Below the pieces are notes generated by a model. That model did not search any database, was not told the DNA's origin, and saw only the letters and a list, made by a program, of their open reading frames with translations. DNA of 64,000 bases, taken from the NCBI RefSeq assembly GCF_021390175.1, contig NZ_CP090004.1, positions 1,612,001-1,676,000 of the forward strand, written 5' to 3'. Within the stretch, counting starts at the first letter, position 1. Each line of letters begins with the position of its first letter. Position numbers and translations under genes: made by a program. Below are positions 8,641-17,765 of this stretch, one piece after another. The DNA is from Flagellimonas sp. HMM57 (lineage in GTDB: Bacteria; Bacteroidota; Bacteroidia; Flavobacteriales; Flavobacteriaceae).

Positions 8641-10221
8641 CTAACTTCTATATTTCCCAGATAAATCCTTACAAACAGCGGTCAACGTGTCCGTAACCTC
8701 GTCTGTCAATTTTCCGGCTTTTAACGTATCAAGAACATCTCTGTGCTTGGCGTTCATGAACGCTATAAAATCTGTTTCAAATTCTTTTACCTTTTCAACA
8801 GGGACATCCCTCAATAGGTTTTTAGAACCTGCAAAGATTATCGCTACCTGATCTTCAACGGTAAAAGGATCATTCTGTGCCTGTTTTAGAATCTCAACGT
8901 TTCTACGTCCTTTTTCGATAACGTTCAATGTAGCGGCATCCAAATCGGAACCAAACTTGGCAAAAGCTTCCAATTCACGGAACTGTGCTTGATCCAGCTT
9001 TAAAGTACCTGCAACTTTTTTCATGGATTTGATTTGGGCCGAACCACCAACACGAGATACCGAAATACCCACGTTAATCGCTGGTCTTACCCCTTGGTTG
9101 AATAAATCCTGTTCCAAGAAAATCTGTCCGTCCGTAATAGAAATTACGTTGGTGGGGATATATGCGGATACGTCACCTGCCTGTGTTTCAATAATGGGTA
9201 GGGCCGTTAATGAGCCTCCACCTTTTACCATTGGTTTTAGAACCTCTGGTAAATCGTTCATGTCTTTTGCGATATCGTCATCGGCAATCACTTTTGCCGC
9301 TCTTTCCAATAATCTTGAATGCAAATAAAAAACGTCACCTGGATAGGCCTCACGTCCTGGAGGTCTTCTTAATAACAAGGATACCTCACGATATGCAACC
9401 GCTTGTTTTGATAAATCATCATAGATAATCAAAGCTGGACGACCTGTATCCCTAAAGTATTCTCCTATAGAGGCACCAGCAAAAGGAGCATAAACCTGCA
9501 TTGGTGCAGGATCGGATGCATTTGCAGCAACTATGGTCGTATAGGCCAAGGCACCCTTGTCTTCCAAGGTCTTCGCAATGGCGGCAACTGTAGATGCTTT
9601 TTGTCCGATAGCTACGTAGATACAATATACGGGTTCACCCGCATCGTAAAATTCTTTTTGATTCAAGATAGTATCTATACAAACTGTCGTTTTCCCAGTT
9701 TGACGGTCACCGATAACCAACTCACGTTGTCCTCTACCTACCGGAATCATGGCGTCGATTGCCTTAACACCTGTTTGTAATGGTTCGTTTACCGGCTGAC
9801 GGTAAATTACACCTGGTGCTTTTCGCTCCAATGGCATTTCGTAAGTTTCTCCGGCAATTGGGCCCTTACCATCGATTGGTGTTCCCAATGTATTTACAAC
9901 TCGCCCAACAATTCCTTCTCCTACTTTGATAGATGCGATACGTTGTGTTCTTTTTACCGTTGCACCTTCCAAGATTTCTTTGGACGGCCCTAACAATACG
10001 ACACCAACATTATCTTCCTCTAGGTTCAAAACAATACCTTGCATGCCACCGTCGAACTCGACAAGCTCACCATACTGAACATTTGAGAGTCCGTAGACAC
10101 GGGCAATACCATCCCCCACCTGCAAAACTGTACCTACTTCATCCAAAGAAGCGGTAGCTTCAAATCCTGATAATTGTTTTTTCAAAATTGCTGATACTTC
10201 AGCTGCTTTTACTCCTGCCAT
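8641..10221 (-). CDS. atpA: ATP synthase F1 subunit alpha
   Basis: The non-catalytic nucleotide-binding subunit of the F1 hexamer. Walker A GDRQTGKT is at residues 171-178, and the alpha signature with the arginine finger is present downstream ([18 protein letters not shown]). I place the start at the ATG at 10221 ([20 protein letters not shown]), as expected for Bacteroidota AtpA; an upstream in-frame start at 10257 would add 12 untypical residues. It is preceded by atpH after a gap of heptamer-like sequence. The length of 526 is normal. Confidence 0.97.
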   Translation of the reverse strand: MAGVKAAEVSAILKKQLSGFEATASLDEVGTVLQVGDGIARVYGLSNVQYGELVEFDGGMQGIVLNLEEDNVGVVLLGPSKEILEGATVKRTQRIASIKVGEGIVGRVVNTLGTPIDGKGPIAGETYEMPLERKAPGVIYRQPVNEPLQTGVKAIDAMIPVGRGQRELVIGDRQTGKTTVCIDTILNQKEFYDAGEPVYCIYVAIGQKASTVAAIAKTLEDKGALAYTTIVAANASDPAPMQVYAPFAGASIGEYFRDTGRPALIIYDDLSKQAVAYREVSLLLRRPPGREAYPGDVFYLHSRLLERAAKVIADDDIAKDMNDLPEVLKPMVKGGGSLTALPIIETQAGDVSAYIPTNVISITDGQIFLEQDLFNQGVRPAINVGISVSRVGGSAQIKSMKKVAGTLKLDQAQFRELEAFAKFGSDLDAATLNVIEKGRRNVEILKQAQNDPFTVEDQVAIIFAGSKNLLRDVPVEKVKEFETDFIAFMNAKHRDVLDTLKAGKLTDEVTDTLTAVCKDLSGKYRS

Positions 10222-10224
10222 TTT

Positions 10225-10262
10225 ATTTAGATATAAGATGTGGGACGTAAGATGCAAGACAT
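10225..10262. repeat. Degenerate heptamer-like repeats in the atpH-atpA gap
   Basis: The gap can be read as imperfect 7-base units (gatataa, gatgtgg, gacgtaa, gatgcaa, gacatct) that share an initial GA. This is weaker than the perfect arrays near 6.3 kb but has the same period. Confidence 0.45.
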
Positions 10263-10280
10263 CTTTTGCCCCAAAAAATA

Positions 10281-10820
10281 TTATAGACTATTTGTAAATT
10301 CTCTTTTTAATCCGTTCAATTTATTTGCCACACTGGCATCGTACTGTAAATCCCCAACACGCAAAACAAATCCTCCTATGATGCTTTCGTCAATTTTGTT
10401 TTCTATGGTAACTTTATTTCCGGTTATTTTGGCGACTTCGGTCAAAACCTTTTTTTCCAAAGCTGCCGTCAAAGGAACTGCGGTAGTAACAAAGGCCACA
10501 TCCTCTCCTTTTAATTGCTCATGGAGAATGATATACTTTAAGGCTACTTCTTTCAACAATGCAATTCGCTTATTGTCCGTAAGCGTACTGATAAGGCCTT
10601 TTGTTATTTCTTGTGAGCCTTTAAAAATCGCATGGAGCGCATCTTTCTTTGCCTGACCTTTTACTACGGGACTCTCCAAAACATTTTGAAGCTCCGTATT
10701 CTCGGTAATTACAGCTACTATTTCCCGCATGTCCTTTTCAACGGCTGCCGCCGCTTTCTTTTCTATGGCGAAATCCAAAGTTGCTTTTGCGTAACGTATG
10801 GCTGCTCTACTTTCGTTCAT
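10281..10820 (-). CDS. atpH: ATP synthase F1 subunit delta
   Basis: The peripheral-stalk subunit that joins F1 to the b subunits. The N-terminus ([16 protein letters not shown]) and the C-terminal [21 protein letters not shown] are the hallmark ends of the OSCP/delta family. The length of 179 fits. It is 6 bases downstream of atpF. Sequence conservation in this family is low, but the position makes the assignment firm. Confidence 0.95.
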   Translation of the reverse strand: MNESRAAIRYAKATLDFAIEKKAAAAVEKDMREIVAVITENTELQNVLESPVVKGQAKKDALHAIFKGSQEITKGLISTLTDNKRIALLKEVALKYIILHEQLKGEDVAFVTTAVPLTAALEKKVLTEVAKITGNKVTIENKIDESIIGGFVLRVGDLQYDASVANKLNGLKREFTNSL

Positions 10821-10826
10821 CTCCTT

Positions 10827-11327
10827 TTAGTTCAATTTGATATCGCCCAACATGTCGTCGACCAATTTCAGTTGCTTCTTCTTGTCAGATAGTTCTTCTT
10901 TGATCACTTTTTCAGCAATCTCCACAGAAAGGTTTGCAACCTGAGCCTTGATGTCAGCAACAGCAGCTTTCTTTTCGCTTTCGATAGTTGCTTGAGCCTG
11001 CTTGACCAATTTATCGCCTTCTACCTGAGCTTGTTCTTTGGCATCGGCAACAATTTTGTCTTTTATTTCGCGAGCTTCTTTAAGCATCGCTTCTCTTTCT
11101 GCCCTTGCTTCTTTTAAAAGCTTTTCACTGTCCGCAGTAACGTTCTGCATTTCCTTTTTTGCATCTTCAGCAGCATCCAATGCATTTTTTATACCGTCTT
11201 CGCGATCATTTACAGCTTTTAAGATAGGTTTCCAAGCAAACTTCCACATGAGGAACAACAACAATCCAAACAATAGGGTTTGCCAGAAAAACAGTCCTAA
11301 CGAAAACTCTTCCAATAACTTAGCCAT
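10827..11327 (-). CDS. atpF: ATP synthase Fo subunit b
   Basis: A single N-terminal membrane helix (SLGLFFWQTLLFGLLLFLMW) is followed by a long charged, Ala-rich coiled coil. That is the b-subunit plan: the helix anchors in the membrane and the dimeric stalk reaches to delta. The length is 166. It sits between atpE, with a hairpin in the gap, and atpH. Confidence 0.96.
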   Translation of the reverse strand: MAKLLEEFSLGLFFWQTLLFGLLLFLMWKFAWKPILKAVNDREDGIKNALDAAEDAKKEMQNVTADSEKLLKEARAEREAMLKEAREIKDKIVADAKEQAQVEGDKLVKQAQATIESEKKAAVADIKAQVANLSVEIAEKVIKEELSDKKKQLKLVDDMLGDIKLN

Positions 11328-11366
11328 AATTCTTTTTTATTTGTATACATTTTTAAACAAAGCAAG

Positions 11367-11389
11367 GGCTGTAACCAACCGTTACAGCC
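11367..11389 (-). promoter_or_regulatory. Stem-loop between atpE and atpF
   Basis: A perfect 9-bp stem (GGCTGTAAC / GTTACAGCC) with a 5-base loop lies between the atpE stop and the atpF start. On the minus strand no T-run follows, so it is unlikely to be a full terminator. An RNA processing or stabilising element that lets atpE be made in excess would fit the 10-15 c subunits per complex; that role is inference. Confidence 0.6.
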
Positions 11390-11409
11390 TTTTGCCTTAG
11401 ATGTTCTGA

Positions 11410-11601
11410 TTATACTGCAAATAAAGCAGCAAAACCAATACCTTCAATCAACGCTGCTGCAATCAACATCGCTGTTTGGATTTTTCCGTAAGCTTCAGGC
11501 TGACGTGCTATGGCATCCATTGCAGAACCACCGATTCTACCGATACCCATACCAACACCAATAACTACTAAACCTGCACCTACCATTACTGGAATTTCCA
11601 T
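11410..11601 (-). CDS. atpE: ATP synthase Fo subunit c
   Basis: A 63-residue hairpin of two membrane helices. The glycine-rich helix 1 (GVGMGIGRIGGSAMDAI) packs the ring, RQPE forms the polar loop, and the carboxylate of LIEGIGF in helix 2 is the ion-carrying Glu. The Gln and Ser/Thr partners typical of sodium-type rings are not seen, so proton coupling is likely. It is short for the family but normal for Bacteroidota. Confidence 0.96.
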   Translation of the reverse strand: MEIPVMVGAGLVVIGVGMGIGRIGGSAMDAIARQPEAYGKIQTAMLIAAALIEGIGFAALFAV

Positions 11602-11644
11602 ATCTATCTAGTTTAAAAATTAAAAATTCAATATTTAGTTGCCT

Positions 11645-11683
11645 CCCTATGATTTCGACTACGCTCAATCAACGGTAGGAATA
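11645..11683. repeat. Possible dispersed REP-like fragment
   Basis: The gap between atpB and atpE contains tttcgactacgctcaatcaa, similar to the 'ttcgactNcgctca' elements scattered in many Bacteroidota genomes. A single copy is seen in this window, so the assignment rests on general knowledge. Confidence 0.3.
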
Positions 11684-11690
11684 ATTATAA

Positions 11691-12815
11691 TTAATGGGCA
11701 GCTTCTGCCTCATGTTCGTGCTCATGTTCTTCAGAGGCGAATCCAAAATACAGCGCAGACAACATCGTGAAAATATATGCCTGTAGCAATGCTACCAATA
11801 CTTCAATCAATGAAATTGCAAAGGCCAATCCAAAGGATAATGGACTTCCCAACCAACTTTTAAAGATGAACATTAACCCGATCAAGCTCATCAATACAAT
11901 ATGGCCCGCCTGCATGTTTGCGTATAAACGAATCAATAATGAAAATGGCTTAATGAACAGTCCTAAAATTTCAATAGGAACCAATATAATGTACAATGGG
12001 ATCTTAGCATACCAAGGCATGGAATCACCAAGCGGGTTAAACTGGTGCATCCAATAGTCTTTTGTTCCCGTAAAATTAGTAATCAAGAATACCATGAGAG
12101 CCAAAGCAAAGGTTATAGCTATGTTTCCCGTAACATTAACCCCAAGTGGTGTCATACCGAACATGTTCAAAAACCAAATAAAGAAAAATATGGTCAATAG
12201 AAACGGCATATATTTTCCATATCGCTTCTCACCAATATTTGGTCTTGCAATGTCGTCTCTTATATAGAGCACAATGGGCTCAAAAAACCGTCCTGCCCCT
12301 GTTGGCACACCGTTGTTTTTTGCATATGATCTTGCAAGGCTGGAGAACAACCACAACATTAACGCCCCAGTAATGATAATCATCACTACGTTTTTGGTAA
12401 TCGACAAATCCAAAGGTTTTACATTGGTAGCATGATGCTCTTCATCATAATTGATAGTTCCTTCGGCATCCGTCTTATATATTTTACTATGATAGAGTTT
12501 GTAATAACTTCCATCTACCTCAGCCAAGGTTTCGCCGTGGTGGAATTTTGAAGAAGAAAATACCTTTAGTCCGTTATCCCATAAAATAACAGGTAATGGG
12601 AAGCCAACATATTTGTGTTCGCCATTATCTGTGGTATAAGAAAACAATGAAAAATCGTGAGAATCTTGAAGGTGATGGGTAATGTATTCCTTTATTTCAG
12701 TCTTCAGGTCTTTGCCGTGATTTCCGGCTTCGCTATCCTTTTCACTTGCAAAAGTGAACTGACCTAAAAAAAGTGTTGCAACTAAAAGAATTTTTGTAAA
12801 AACAGTTTTTCGCAT
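11691..12815 (-). CDS. atpB: ATP synthase Fo subunit a
   Basis: The stator half-channel for protons. The essential Arg is in LLIRLYANMQAGH and the last helices end in LLQAYIFTMLSALYFGFA, as in AtpB. The 374 residues are long for the family. An N-terminal signal peptide (ILLVATLFLGQFTFASE) and a roughly 100-residue His/Glu-rich periplasmic extension precede the membrane part, a feature of Bacteroidota a subunits. A His/Glu-rich tail (ASEEHEHEHEAEAAH) ends it. A TACATTTG element 33 bases upstream may give it its own promoter inside the operon. Confidence 0.96.
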   Translation of the reverse strand: MRKTVFTKILLVATLFLGQFTFASEKDSEAGNHGKDLKTEIKEYITHHLQDSHDFSLFSYTTDNGEHKYVGFPLPVILWDNGLKVFSSSKFHHGETLAEVDGSYYKLYHSKIYKTDAEGTINYDEEHHATNVKPLDLSITKNVVMIIITGALMLWLFSSLARSYAKNNGVPTGAGRFFEPIVLYIRDDIARPNIGEKRYGKYMPFLLTIFFFIWFLNMFGMTPLGVNVTGNIAITFALALMVFLITNFTGTKDYWMHQFNPLGDSMPWYAKIPLYIILVPIEILGLFIKPFSLLIRLYANMQAGHIVLMSLIGLMFIFKSWLGSPLSFGLAFAISLIEVLVALLQAYIFTMLSALYFGFASEEHEHEHEAEAAH

Positions 12816-12848
12816 TTTGCTCAGAATATCGGTCTTTCAAAATCCGTG

Positions 12849-12856
12849 CAAATGTA
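12849..12856 (-). promoter_or_regulatory. Candidate -7 element upstream of atpB
   Basis: The minus strand reads TACATTTG, an exact match to the Bacteroidota -7 consensus TAnnTTTG, 33 bases before the atpB ATG. No well-spaced -33 TTG was found, so strength is uncertain. Confidence 0.45.
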
Positions 12857-12916
12857 AGTCTTTCTAACAAAAAGAAAAAAGCTTTCAAACTTTTATTTAA
12901 AAGTGTCTTAAGTGGA

Positions 12917-13327
12917 TTATGGCTTAGAAGAATCTTCTAAATTTTTGAGCATTTTGGAAGTGAAAAAAGTCTCTAAAAATAAGGCTATGGCATATGGGAT
13001 AAAAAAGGCCGCGAATTCCAAGGCAGACATGTCACCATCTGCTTTGTAGGTTGGATAGAAGAACAGAAAGAAAAAAATAAATTTTAAGAAGCTGCCCCCC
13101 ATGAACAAAAATCCGATCTGGTTTTTTAGCTTCTCCTTAAAATGGTTCAACAAGATAAAAACTGCGGCGGCCAAAAAACCGTTTACCAGATAAGACCGTA
13201 CGATAAGGTTGTCAAATATGGGCAAGTCTTTGCTGCCGAGCACAAATAGGTGTATGCCAAAAGAAAGCAATAAGGATAGTACAAGAAGTATAAAAAATTG
13301 AGTGGGCAGGTTGCGTTTTGACATCAA
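12917..13327 (-). CDS. DUF6168-like membrane protein of the atp operon
   Basis: A 136-residue protein with four hydrophobic segments (LVLSLLLSFGIHLFVLG, SYLVNGFLAAAVFILL, SFLKFIFFFLFFYP and a last one near the C-terminus). The position between AtpZ/AtpI-like and atpB, and the four-helix plan, resemble AtpI-type assembly factors; in Flavobacteriia this slot holds DUF6168 proteins. It overlaps the upstream gene by 4 bases, so it is translationally coupled. A role in Fo c-ring assembly or ion supply is inferred from context only. Confidence 0.7.
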   Translation of the reverse strand: MMSKRNLPTQFFILLVLSLLLSFGIHLFVLGSKDLPIFDNLIVRSYLVNGFLAAAVFILLNHFKEKLKNQIGFLFMGGSFLKFIFFFLFFYPTYKADGDMSALEFAAFFIPYAIALFLETFFTSKMLKNLEDSSKP

Positions 13328-13551
13328 TACTTAATACGTTTCAGTTGCTGCAAAACTACCCAAATCGAAATTGCCACTCCCAATAAAGTGGCAATTACAG
13401 TGAAAATATTTTTTTCGTTCTCATAATGGGTGTCCAACCATTTTCCGCCCTTTACGGATAAAAAAATAATAGCACCCATTTCAAAAGCAATACCAGAAAG
13501 CATTGCGGCATTCTTAAGGTTGTTCTTTTTAGGAGACTTTTGCTGGCTCAT
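13324..13551 (-). CDS. AtpZ/AtpI-like membrane protein
   Basis: A 75-residue protein with two membrane helices (AMLSGIAFEMGAIIFLSVKG and IFTVIATLLGVAISIWVVL) joined by a short KWLDTHY loop, the plan of AtpZ and other AtpI-associated proteins found at the head of atp operons. The frame stays open upstream to 13668 but the ATG at 13551 (MSQQKSPKKN) gives the expected start. It overlaps the bactofilin 3' end by 23 bases. The likely role is help in Fo assembly; magnesium uptake has been proposed for relatives. Confidence 0.78.
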   Translation of the reverse strand: MSQQKSPKKNNLKNAAMLSGIAFEMGAIIFLSVKGGKWLDTHYENEKNIFTVIATLLGVAISIWVVLQQLKRIKY

Positions 13552-13966
13552 TGGTCTTTGTCGACTGCTGCTGCAATCTATTTGGTGTAGCTGTTCCGCC
13601 AACAGCTCCTTTGCCCATTGTACATGAGGCATTGAACGTAGCTCCCGGCTCAACGGCCAATTTAGCAACGGTTACGTTACCTTCAATATAAGCAGAGGCT
13701 TTTAAAGAAAGTAAATCTTTAACCAAAAGTTCTCCGTTGAACTTTCCTTCAATGTCAGCGTTTACACATTCTACTTTACCATTAATGTAACCATCTTTTC
13801 CAATGACTACTTTTCCAGAGGTTTTTACGTTACCTTCCAATTTTCCATCGATTCTGAAATCAGCTTCGGAAGTAATGTCACCTTTAATCTTTGTGTTCTT
13901 TTCAATTCTGTTGGGTTGTCCACCAAATTCTGTCATAGGGCGAGGTTTTTTGTTGTCTGAAAACAT
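13529..13966 (-). CDS. Bactofilin (polymer-forming cytoskeletal protein)
   Basis: A 145-residue protein whose middle is a run of short beta repeats (KIKGDITSEADFRIDGKLEG, NVKTSGKVVIGKDGYINGKV), the right-handed beta helix of the bactofilin family. Flexible polar tails flank it. Bactofilins polymerise without nucleotide and shape cells or position wall enzymes. It lies 6 bases after sprE and overlaps the AtpZ-like gene, a conserved arrangement in Flavobacteriia. Confidence 0.9.
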   Translation of the reverse strand: MFSDNKKPRPMTEFGGQPNRIEKNTKIKGDITSEADFRIDGKLEGNVKTSGKVVIGKDGYINGKVECVNADIEGKFNGELLVKDLLSLKASAYIEGNVTVAKLAVEPGATFNASCTMGKGAVGGTATPNRLQQQSTKTNEPAKVS

Positions 13967-13972
13967 TGTTTT

Positions 13973-16528
13973 CTAGGGTTTTGGGGTTAATATATGTTCT
14001 TTGTATGATTCTAAATTCTTGTGTACTTGTATTATTTTGTAATTGTCGGATAAAACTACAAAATTCTCGTCTTTGATACGGTAGTCCTTGTTGTTTTTTA
14101 TAAGCTCCGCATAGCCTAGTGCAAAATCTTTGGATTTGAAACCGTGTACTACCACAAACTGATCCTCCAAGTTATAAATATCTTTGGAAATCACGTTTTT
14201 ATATTTCAAATCTACGATGGATTCCTCAAGACGCTTTTTAAGTTTCAACGCTTTTTCGTTGTTCTTTATTTTAAAAGGAAAGACCACTTTCCAATTTCCA
14301 GCACCAGAAGAACCCGTTTCTGGAGAAAAGTCTTTGCGCTCTAATTTTGGCAATTGCTCTGCAATTACTTGTCCCGCTTTTTTACCTTCGGGATTGTTAG
14401 GGTAGGTAAGCGCAACATAATTTAAGGCCTCTTTAAAGGGCTCAAAACCTTGAAGGCGACCTATGGCATTTGCCTTCAACATTTCAAACTTGGGAACTAT
14501 AGGGTCTCCCGTAAACTGATTGATATATAATTGCGCTCTGGTGATTACCTCTAGATATTCCTGTTTTTGATATCGCTTGTACAAGGAAGCATACCTCGCA
14601 TCTGGGCTGTCCGTATTTCCTTCCAATACGGCCTGGGGATTTAAGAGAATCTCTGCATAACGCGTGTCCGCATGGTTGGTAATGATATCTTGTTTCATGT
14701 TACGTGCCAACGGACTACCTGTTTCTTCATAAATTTTATAGAGATTGTATTTTGAAGGCAGTATCAATCGTTGTTCTGGGTTTGAGGCAAGTACTTGTTC
14801 CAGTTTCCCGGCAGCCAATGTATTTTCTTTGAACTTTTCTTTGTAAATCAACCCTAATTGATAGTTGGCAAAATTTCTTTCAGTTCGTAAACTGTCGATA
14901 ATGGCAACATCTGTGGGGACCTGTTCCAAATAAAAGTCGACCGAATATTTTTGTTCTTCGGTCAGTTGTTCTGTAGCTTGTCCGTTAACTAAAACATCCT
15001 CCCCGGTAGCTTCAGATGGTAACGCTCTATTTTTATTGCTCCATCGCCAGTCGTCTTCCAACTCACGATTTCCCCAACGGGTCTTAAAGTCATTTTTTCC
15101 GTATCCAAGACTCGTCACATTATAAAAGTAGAACTTTCCTTTGTTCTCTTTCCCTCCTTTGGACTCTGCAAATGCTGCAAAACCTGCAGTGGTCCTTTTT
15201 AGTTCCTTTTCTAGAGCTGCCTCTTCTTTACGCTTTAATTCCGCTATATAATCCTCAAAATACGCTTTACGTTCAGCTTCTGGCATTTCGTAAACAGTGA
15301 TGGTGCTGTCCGCATATTGTACAATGTCCTCGTACTTGATGACATCTTCAAGATTGTCCAGTTTCTTTTTGATTCTTCTATGCTTTCTTGAATTCTCTTT
15401 AAGGTTGGTCAACGTACTATCGTAGTAAGCACCAGCAATTTTGTACTCGTTCTGGTCAAAATTATAATCCGCTAAAGTTTGATAGTTTAAGGAGTTCAAT
15501 TTGCGGTCCCCTCGATTGGCCCTTAGTGATTTATTGTAATACACTATCGCCAAACTGTCCGTTTGGTTTGCCAAATGATATTGTGCAATTTCCCTGTAAA
15601 TTTTATCCAAAAAAGGCCTGTTCTCCCTATTCTCCTCCAAATCTGTGAGATATTCCAGTAATTCTTCCTTATTGGAATCCGTAATCTCTGTGTTTTGGAT
15701 TTTCTTTAGATGGGCATTGATCATATAGACTCGGGGCGATCTTCTGTTGAGGTCAATTACTTTGTTATAGGCATAATTGGCACTGTCCTTAAACCCTAGT
15801 TCATTGTAAAGCTGCCCAATAATAAATAGGTATCTTCCTTTTTCTGGATTCTTCTTCGTGTAGGCTTGTGCTACTTTTAATTTTTGGATAGCGGTATCCT
15901 TTGCCTTCAAATTTATAAAGCATTGTGCTATCACTGCGTTGGCATCTGCATACTCTTGGTCCTTCAACTTCTCGAATTTGAACATTCGTCTTAGGTTCTT
16001 AATCGCCAGTTCCGGATTGTCCAAACGCATATTGGTCTTTTCGCGCCAAATGGTAGCCTCGTTCAGTTTGTCGCTCTCGGTATATTTTCTAAGGATGTAA
16101 TTAAAAGATTCCAAGGCAGGAATGTAACGTTGATCAAAATAACGTGCTTTGCCCAACAAAAGGAAGGCTTCATCCGTTTGCGGATTTCGCTCTTCATCCT
16201 TAATATCCATACTGTGCTTTTGAATAGCTTTTGTAGCTTTTTCTTCAGCAATGATAAAATTTGGGTTATTGTCCTCCGAATCCAGTTTGATTTCTTCGGT
16301 AACTTCCAAACGTTCTACGGGCAGTATTTCCCAATAGTCGTCACGATAGCTGGTATTTAACTCTTCCCGCCCCAGTTCAAAAGCAATATTACCATTGTAC
16401 AAGGTGTTGTACTTGGTATTCAATGCGTGCCAATTGCGATTGATGAACTTGTCCTTTTTGGTAGAGCACGAATTAAATGCAAGGCCTGCAAAGACAAATA
16501 CGGTAATAAAAGTATGTTGAAGCTTCAA
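13973..16528 (-). CDS. sprE: Type IX secretion / gliding lipoprotein SprE (PorW)
   Basis: An 851-residue lipoprotein: signal peptide with lipobox FNSC, then CSTKKDKFINRNWHALNTKY, close to the start of SprE/PorW. Long TPR-like helical repeats follow (EAFLLLGKARYFDQRYIPAL and others), with a charged central region and a compact C-terminal domain. SprE/PorW is needed for type IX secretion and gliding in Flavobacterium and links outer-membrane parts to the PorKLMN motor. The start is a TTG at 16528; no ATG exists near the signal peptide. The TTG lies inside TAATTTTG, a -7 look-alike, so the transcript may start further upstream. Confidence 0.85.
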   Translation of the reverse strand: MKLQHTFITVFVFAGLAFNSCSTKKDKFINRNWHALNTKYNTLYNGNIAFELGREELNTSYRDDYWEILPVERLEVTEEIKLDSEDNNPNFIIAEEKATKAIQKHSMDIKDEERNPQTDEAFLLLGKARYFDQRYIPALESFNYILRKYTESDKLNEATIWREKTNMRLDNPELAIKNLRRMFKFEKLKDQEYADANAVIAQCFINLKAKDTAIQKLKVAQAYTKKNPEKGRYLFIIGQLYNELGFKDSANYAYNKVIDLNRRSPRVYMINAHLKKIQNTEITDSNKEELLEYLTDLEENRENRPFLDKIYREIAQYHLANQTDSLAIVYYNKSLRANRGDRKLNSLNYQTLADYNFDQNEYKIAGAYYDSTLTNLKENSRKHRRIKKKLDNLEDVIKYEDIVQYADSTITVYEMPEAERKAYFEDYIAELKRKEEAALEKELKRTTAGFAAFAESKGGKENKGKFYFYNVTSLGYGKNDFKTRWGNRELEDDWRWSNKNRALPSEATGEDVLVNGQATEQLTEEQKYSVDFYLEQVPTDVAIIDSLRTERNFANYQLGLIYKEKFKENTLAAGKLEQVLASNPEQRLILPSKYNLYKIYEETGSPLARNMKQDIITNHADTRYAEILLNPQAVLEGNTDSPDARYASLYKRYQKQEYLEVITRAQLYINQFTGDPIVPKFEMLKANAIGRLQGFEPFKEALNYVALTYPNNPEGKKAGQVIAEQLPKLERKDFSPETGSSGAGNWKVVFPFKIKNNEKALKLKKRLEESIVDLKYKNVISKDIYNLEDQFVVVHGFKSKDFALGYAELIKNNKDYRIKDENFVVLSDNYKIIQVHKNLESYKEHILTPKP

Positions 16529-16642
16529 AATTATAGGTAATCGTGTTTATTCTTAACTTAAAAACAATGAGAATATTATATAGCTCATCGGTAAAATGCA
16601 ATATTTTTCACCAGCTTCAAAAACATTAACAAAAAAGTGGTT

Positions 16643-17656
16643 TTACCAGGCAGTGGGATACTCATAACTCAACCTGCTCCGATTGTATTTTGACTTGTAG
16701 GCCACCGGAGAAATCCCAGCATATTTTTTAAACACCTTTCTAAAAGCTTTTTGGTCCATGTACCCGACTTGGTACATTACCTCGTTCACATTATGTTCCG
16801 TAGACTCCAAACTGCGCTTGGCAGCTTCTATCTTTACTCTTTGAATGTACTCTGAGGGCGTGTTTTGGGTCGCTTTTTTAAACCTGCGCACAAAATTTCT
16901 ACTGCTTATGGCATACTTTTTTGCCAGTTTTTCGACCGATATTCTTTCGTTGACATTATGCTCTATGTATTTCTGCACTTCTTTTATAGTGATGTCGTCA
17001 TGGTCTTTTTGTCCTTGAAAAATAGCGAACTGATTCTGGTTCTCACGATCAATATCGATTTCAAGGAACTTTGAAATATAAACAGCTACCGCTCTACCAC
17101 AATATTTTTCTACCAAGTGAAGCATTAAATTTAAGAAAGAGTACGCTCCACCACTTGAATAAACTCCATCCTGATCGGTAACTATTCTATTGGAAACTAA
17201 ATTGACCTTGGGAAACATTTTCCTGAACATATCCATTGCTGCCCAGTGGGTGGCACACTGCTTGCCGTCCACTAAGCCTGTTTGTGCCAATACAAACGCA
17301 CCAATGCACATGCTACCCACTTCCGCTCCATATTGGTTTCTTTGTCGAAGTATCCAAGGTATAAAACCCTTATTTTGTCTCAAATCTTCCAATAACTTGT
17401 CCGGTCTAAGCGCCGGTATCAATATCAAATCGGTTTTTTCAATATCATGGATGGTGTCGCTACAGTGAACACTGAACAAACCATTGTATAACGAGTAGTC
17501 CTTTTCCAAACCCACTAAATGGACCTTGAAAAAATCCTCGTTTGCTACGCTAGTCTGCTTTAAATGGCTATTTGCTGCCATTAAGACTTTAAGGGGGCCT
17601 ACTATGCTGCTCAAAATTGCATCCCCTTTGGGAACCAGAATACTTACATGTTTCAT
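16643..17656 (-). CDS. GlxA-like AraC-family transcription regulator
   Basis: A two-domain regulator. The N-terminal 190 residues are a DJ-1/PfpI-like domain (VSILVPKGDAILSSIVGPLK; GSMCIGAFVLAQTGLVDGK holds the nucleophile-elbow Cys), which usually senses a ligand in this group. The C-terminal 100 residues are an AraC HTH (AKKYAISSRNFVRRFKKAT, then VGYMDQKAFRKVFKKYAGIS). I use the ATG at 17656; the longer frame to 17785 would overlap the divergent gene. Ligand and targets are unknown. It is divergent from the TfoX-like gene, with its promoter in the shared 109-base gap. Confidence 0.88.
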   Translation of the reverse strand: MKHVSILVPKGDAILSSIVGPLKVLMAANSHLKQTSVANEDFFKVHLVGLEKDYSLYNGLFSVHCSDTIHDIEKTDLILIPALRPDKLLEDLRQNKGFIPWILRQRNQYGAEVGSMCIGAFVLAQTGLVDGKQCATHWAAMDMFRKMFPKVNLVSNRIVTDQDGVYSSGGAYSFLNLMLHLVEKYCGRAVAVYISKFLEIDIDRENQNQFAIFQGQKDHDDITIKEVQKYIEHNVNERISVEKLAKKYAISSRNFVRRFKKATQNTPSEYIQRVKIEAAKRSLESTEHNVNEVMYQVGYMDQKAFRKVFKKYAGISPVAYKSKYNRSRLSYEYPTAW

Positions 17657-17753
17657 TATCAATACTTTTATAGGATAAATGTAGTCGTAAAAATTGGCGT
17701 AATCAACCCTTAAAAGTGTCTTGTATACCCTCTTTTTGGGCCTGTTTCTTTTG

Positions 17754-17761
17754 TAGCTTTG
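17754..17761 (+). promoter_or_regulatory. Candidate -7 element for the TfoX-like gene
   Basis: TAGCTTTG matches TAnnTTTG and lies 4 bases before the ATG at 17766, which would give an almost leaderless message. A TTTTTG about 15 bases upstream may serve as -33, at less than ideal spacing. Confidence 0.4.
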
Positions 17762-17765
17762 GATT

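Noticed and set aside
11038..11400. Plus-strand ORF of 120 codons over atpF
   Set aside because: Antisense to a firmly assigned gene, with a low-complexity Ser/Ala-rich translation; it is a shadow frame.
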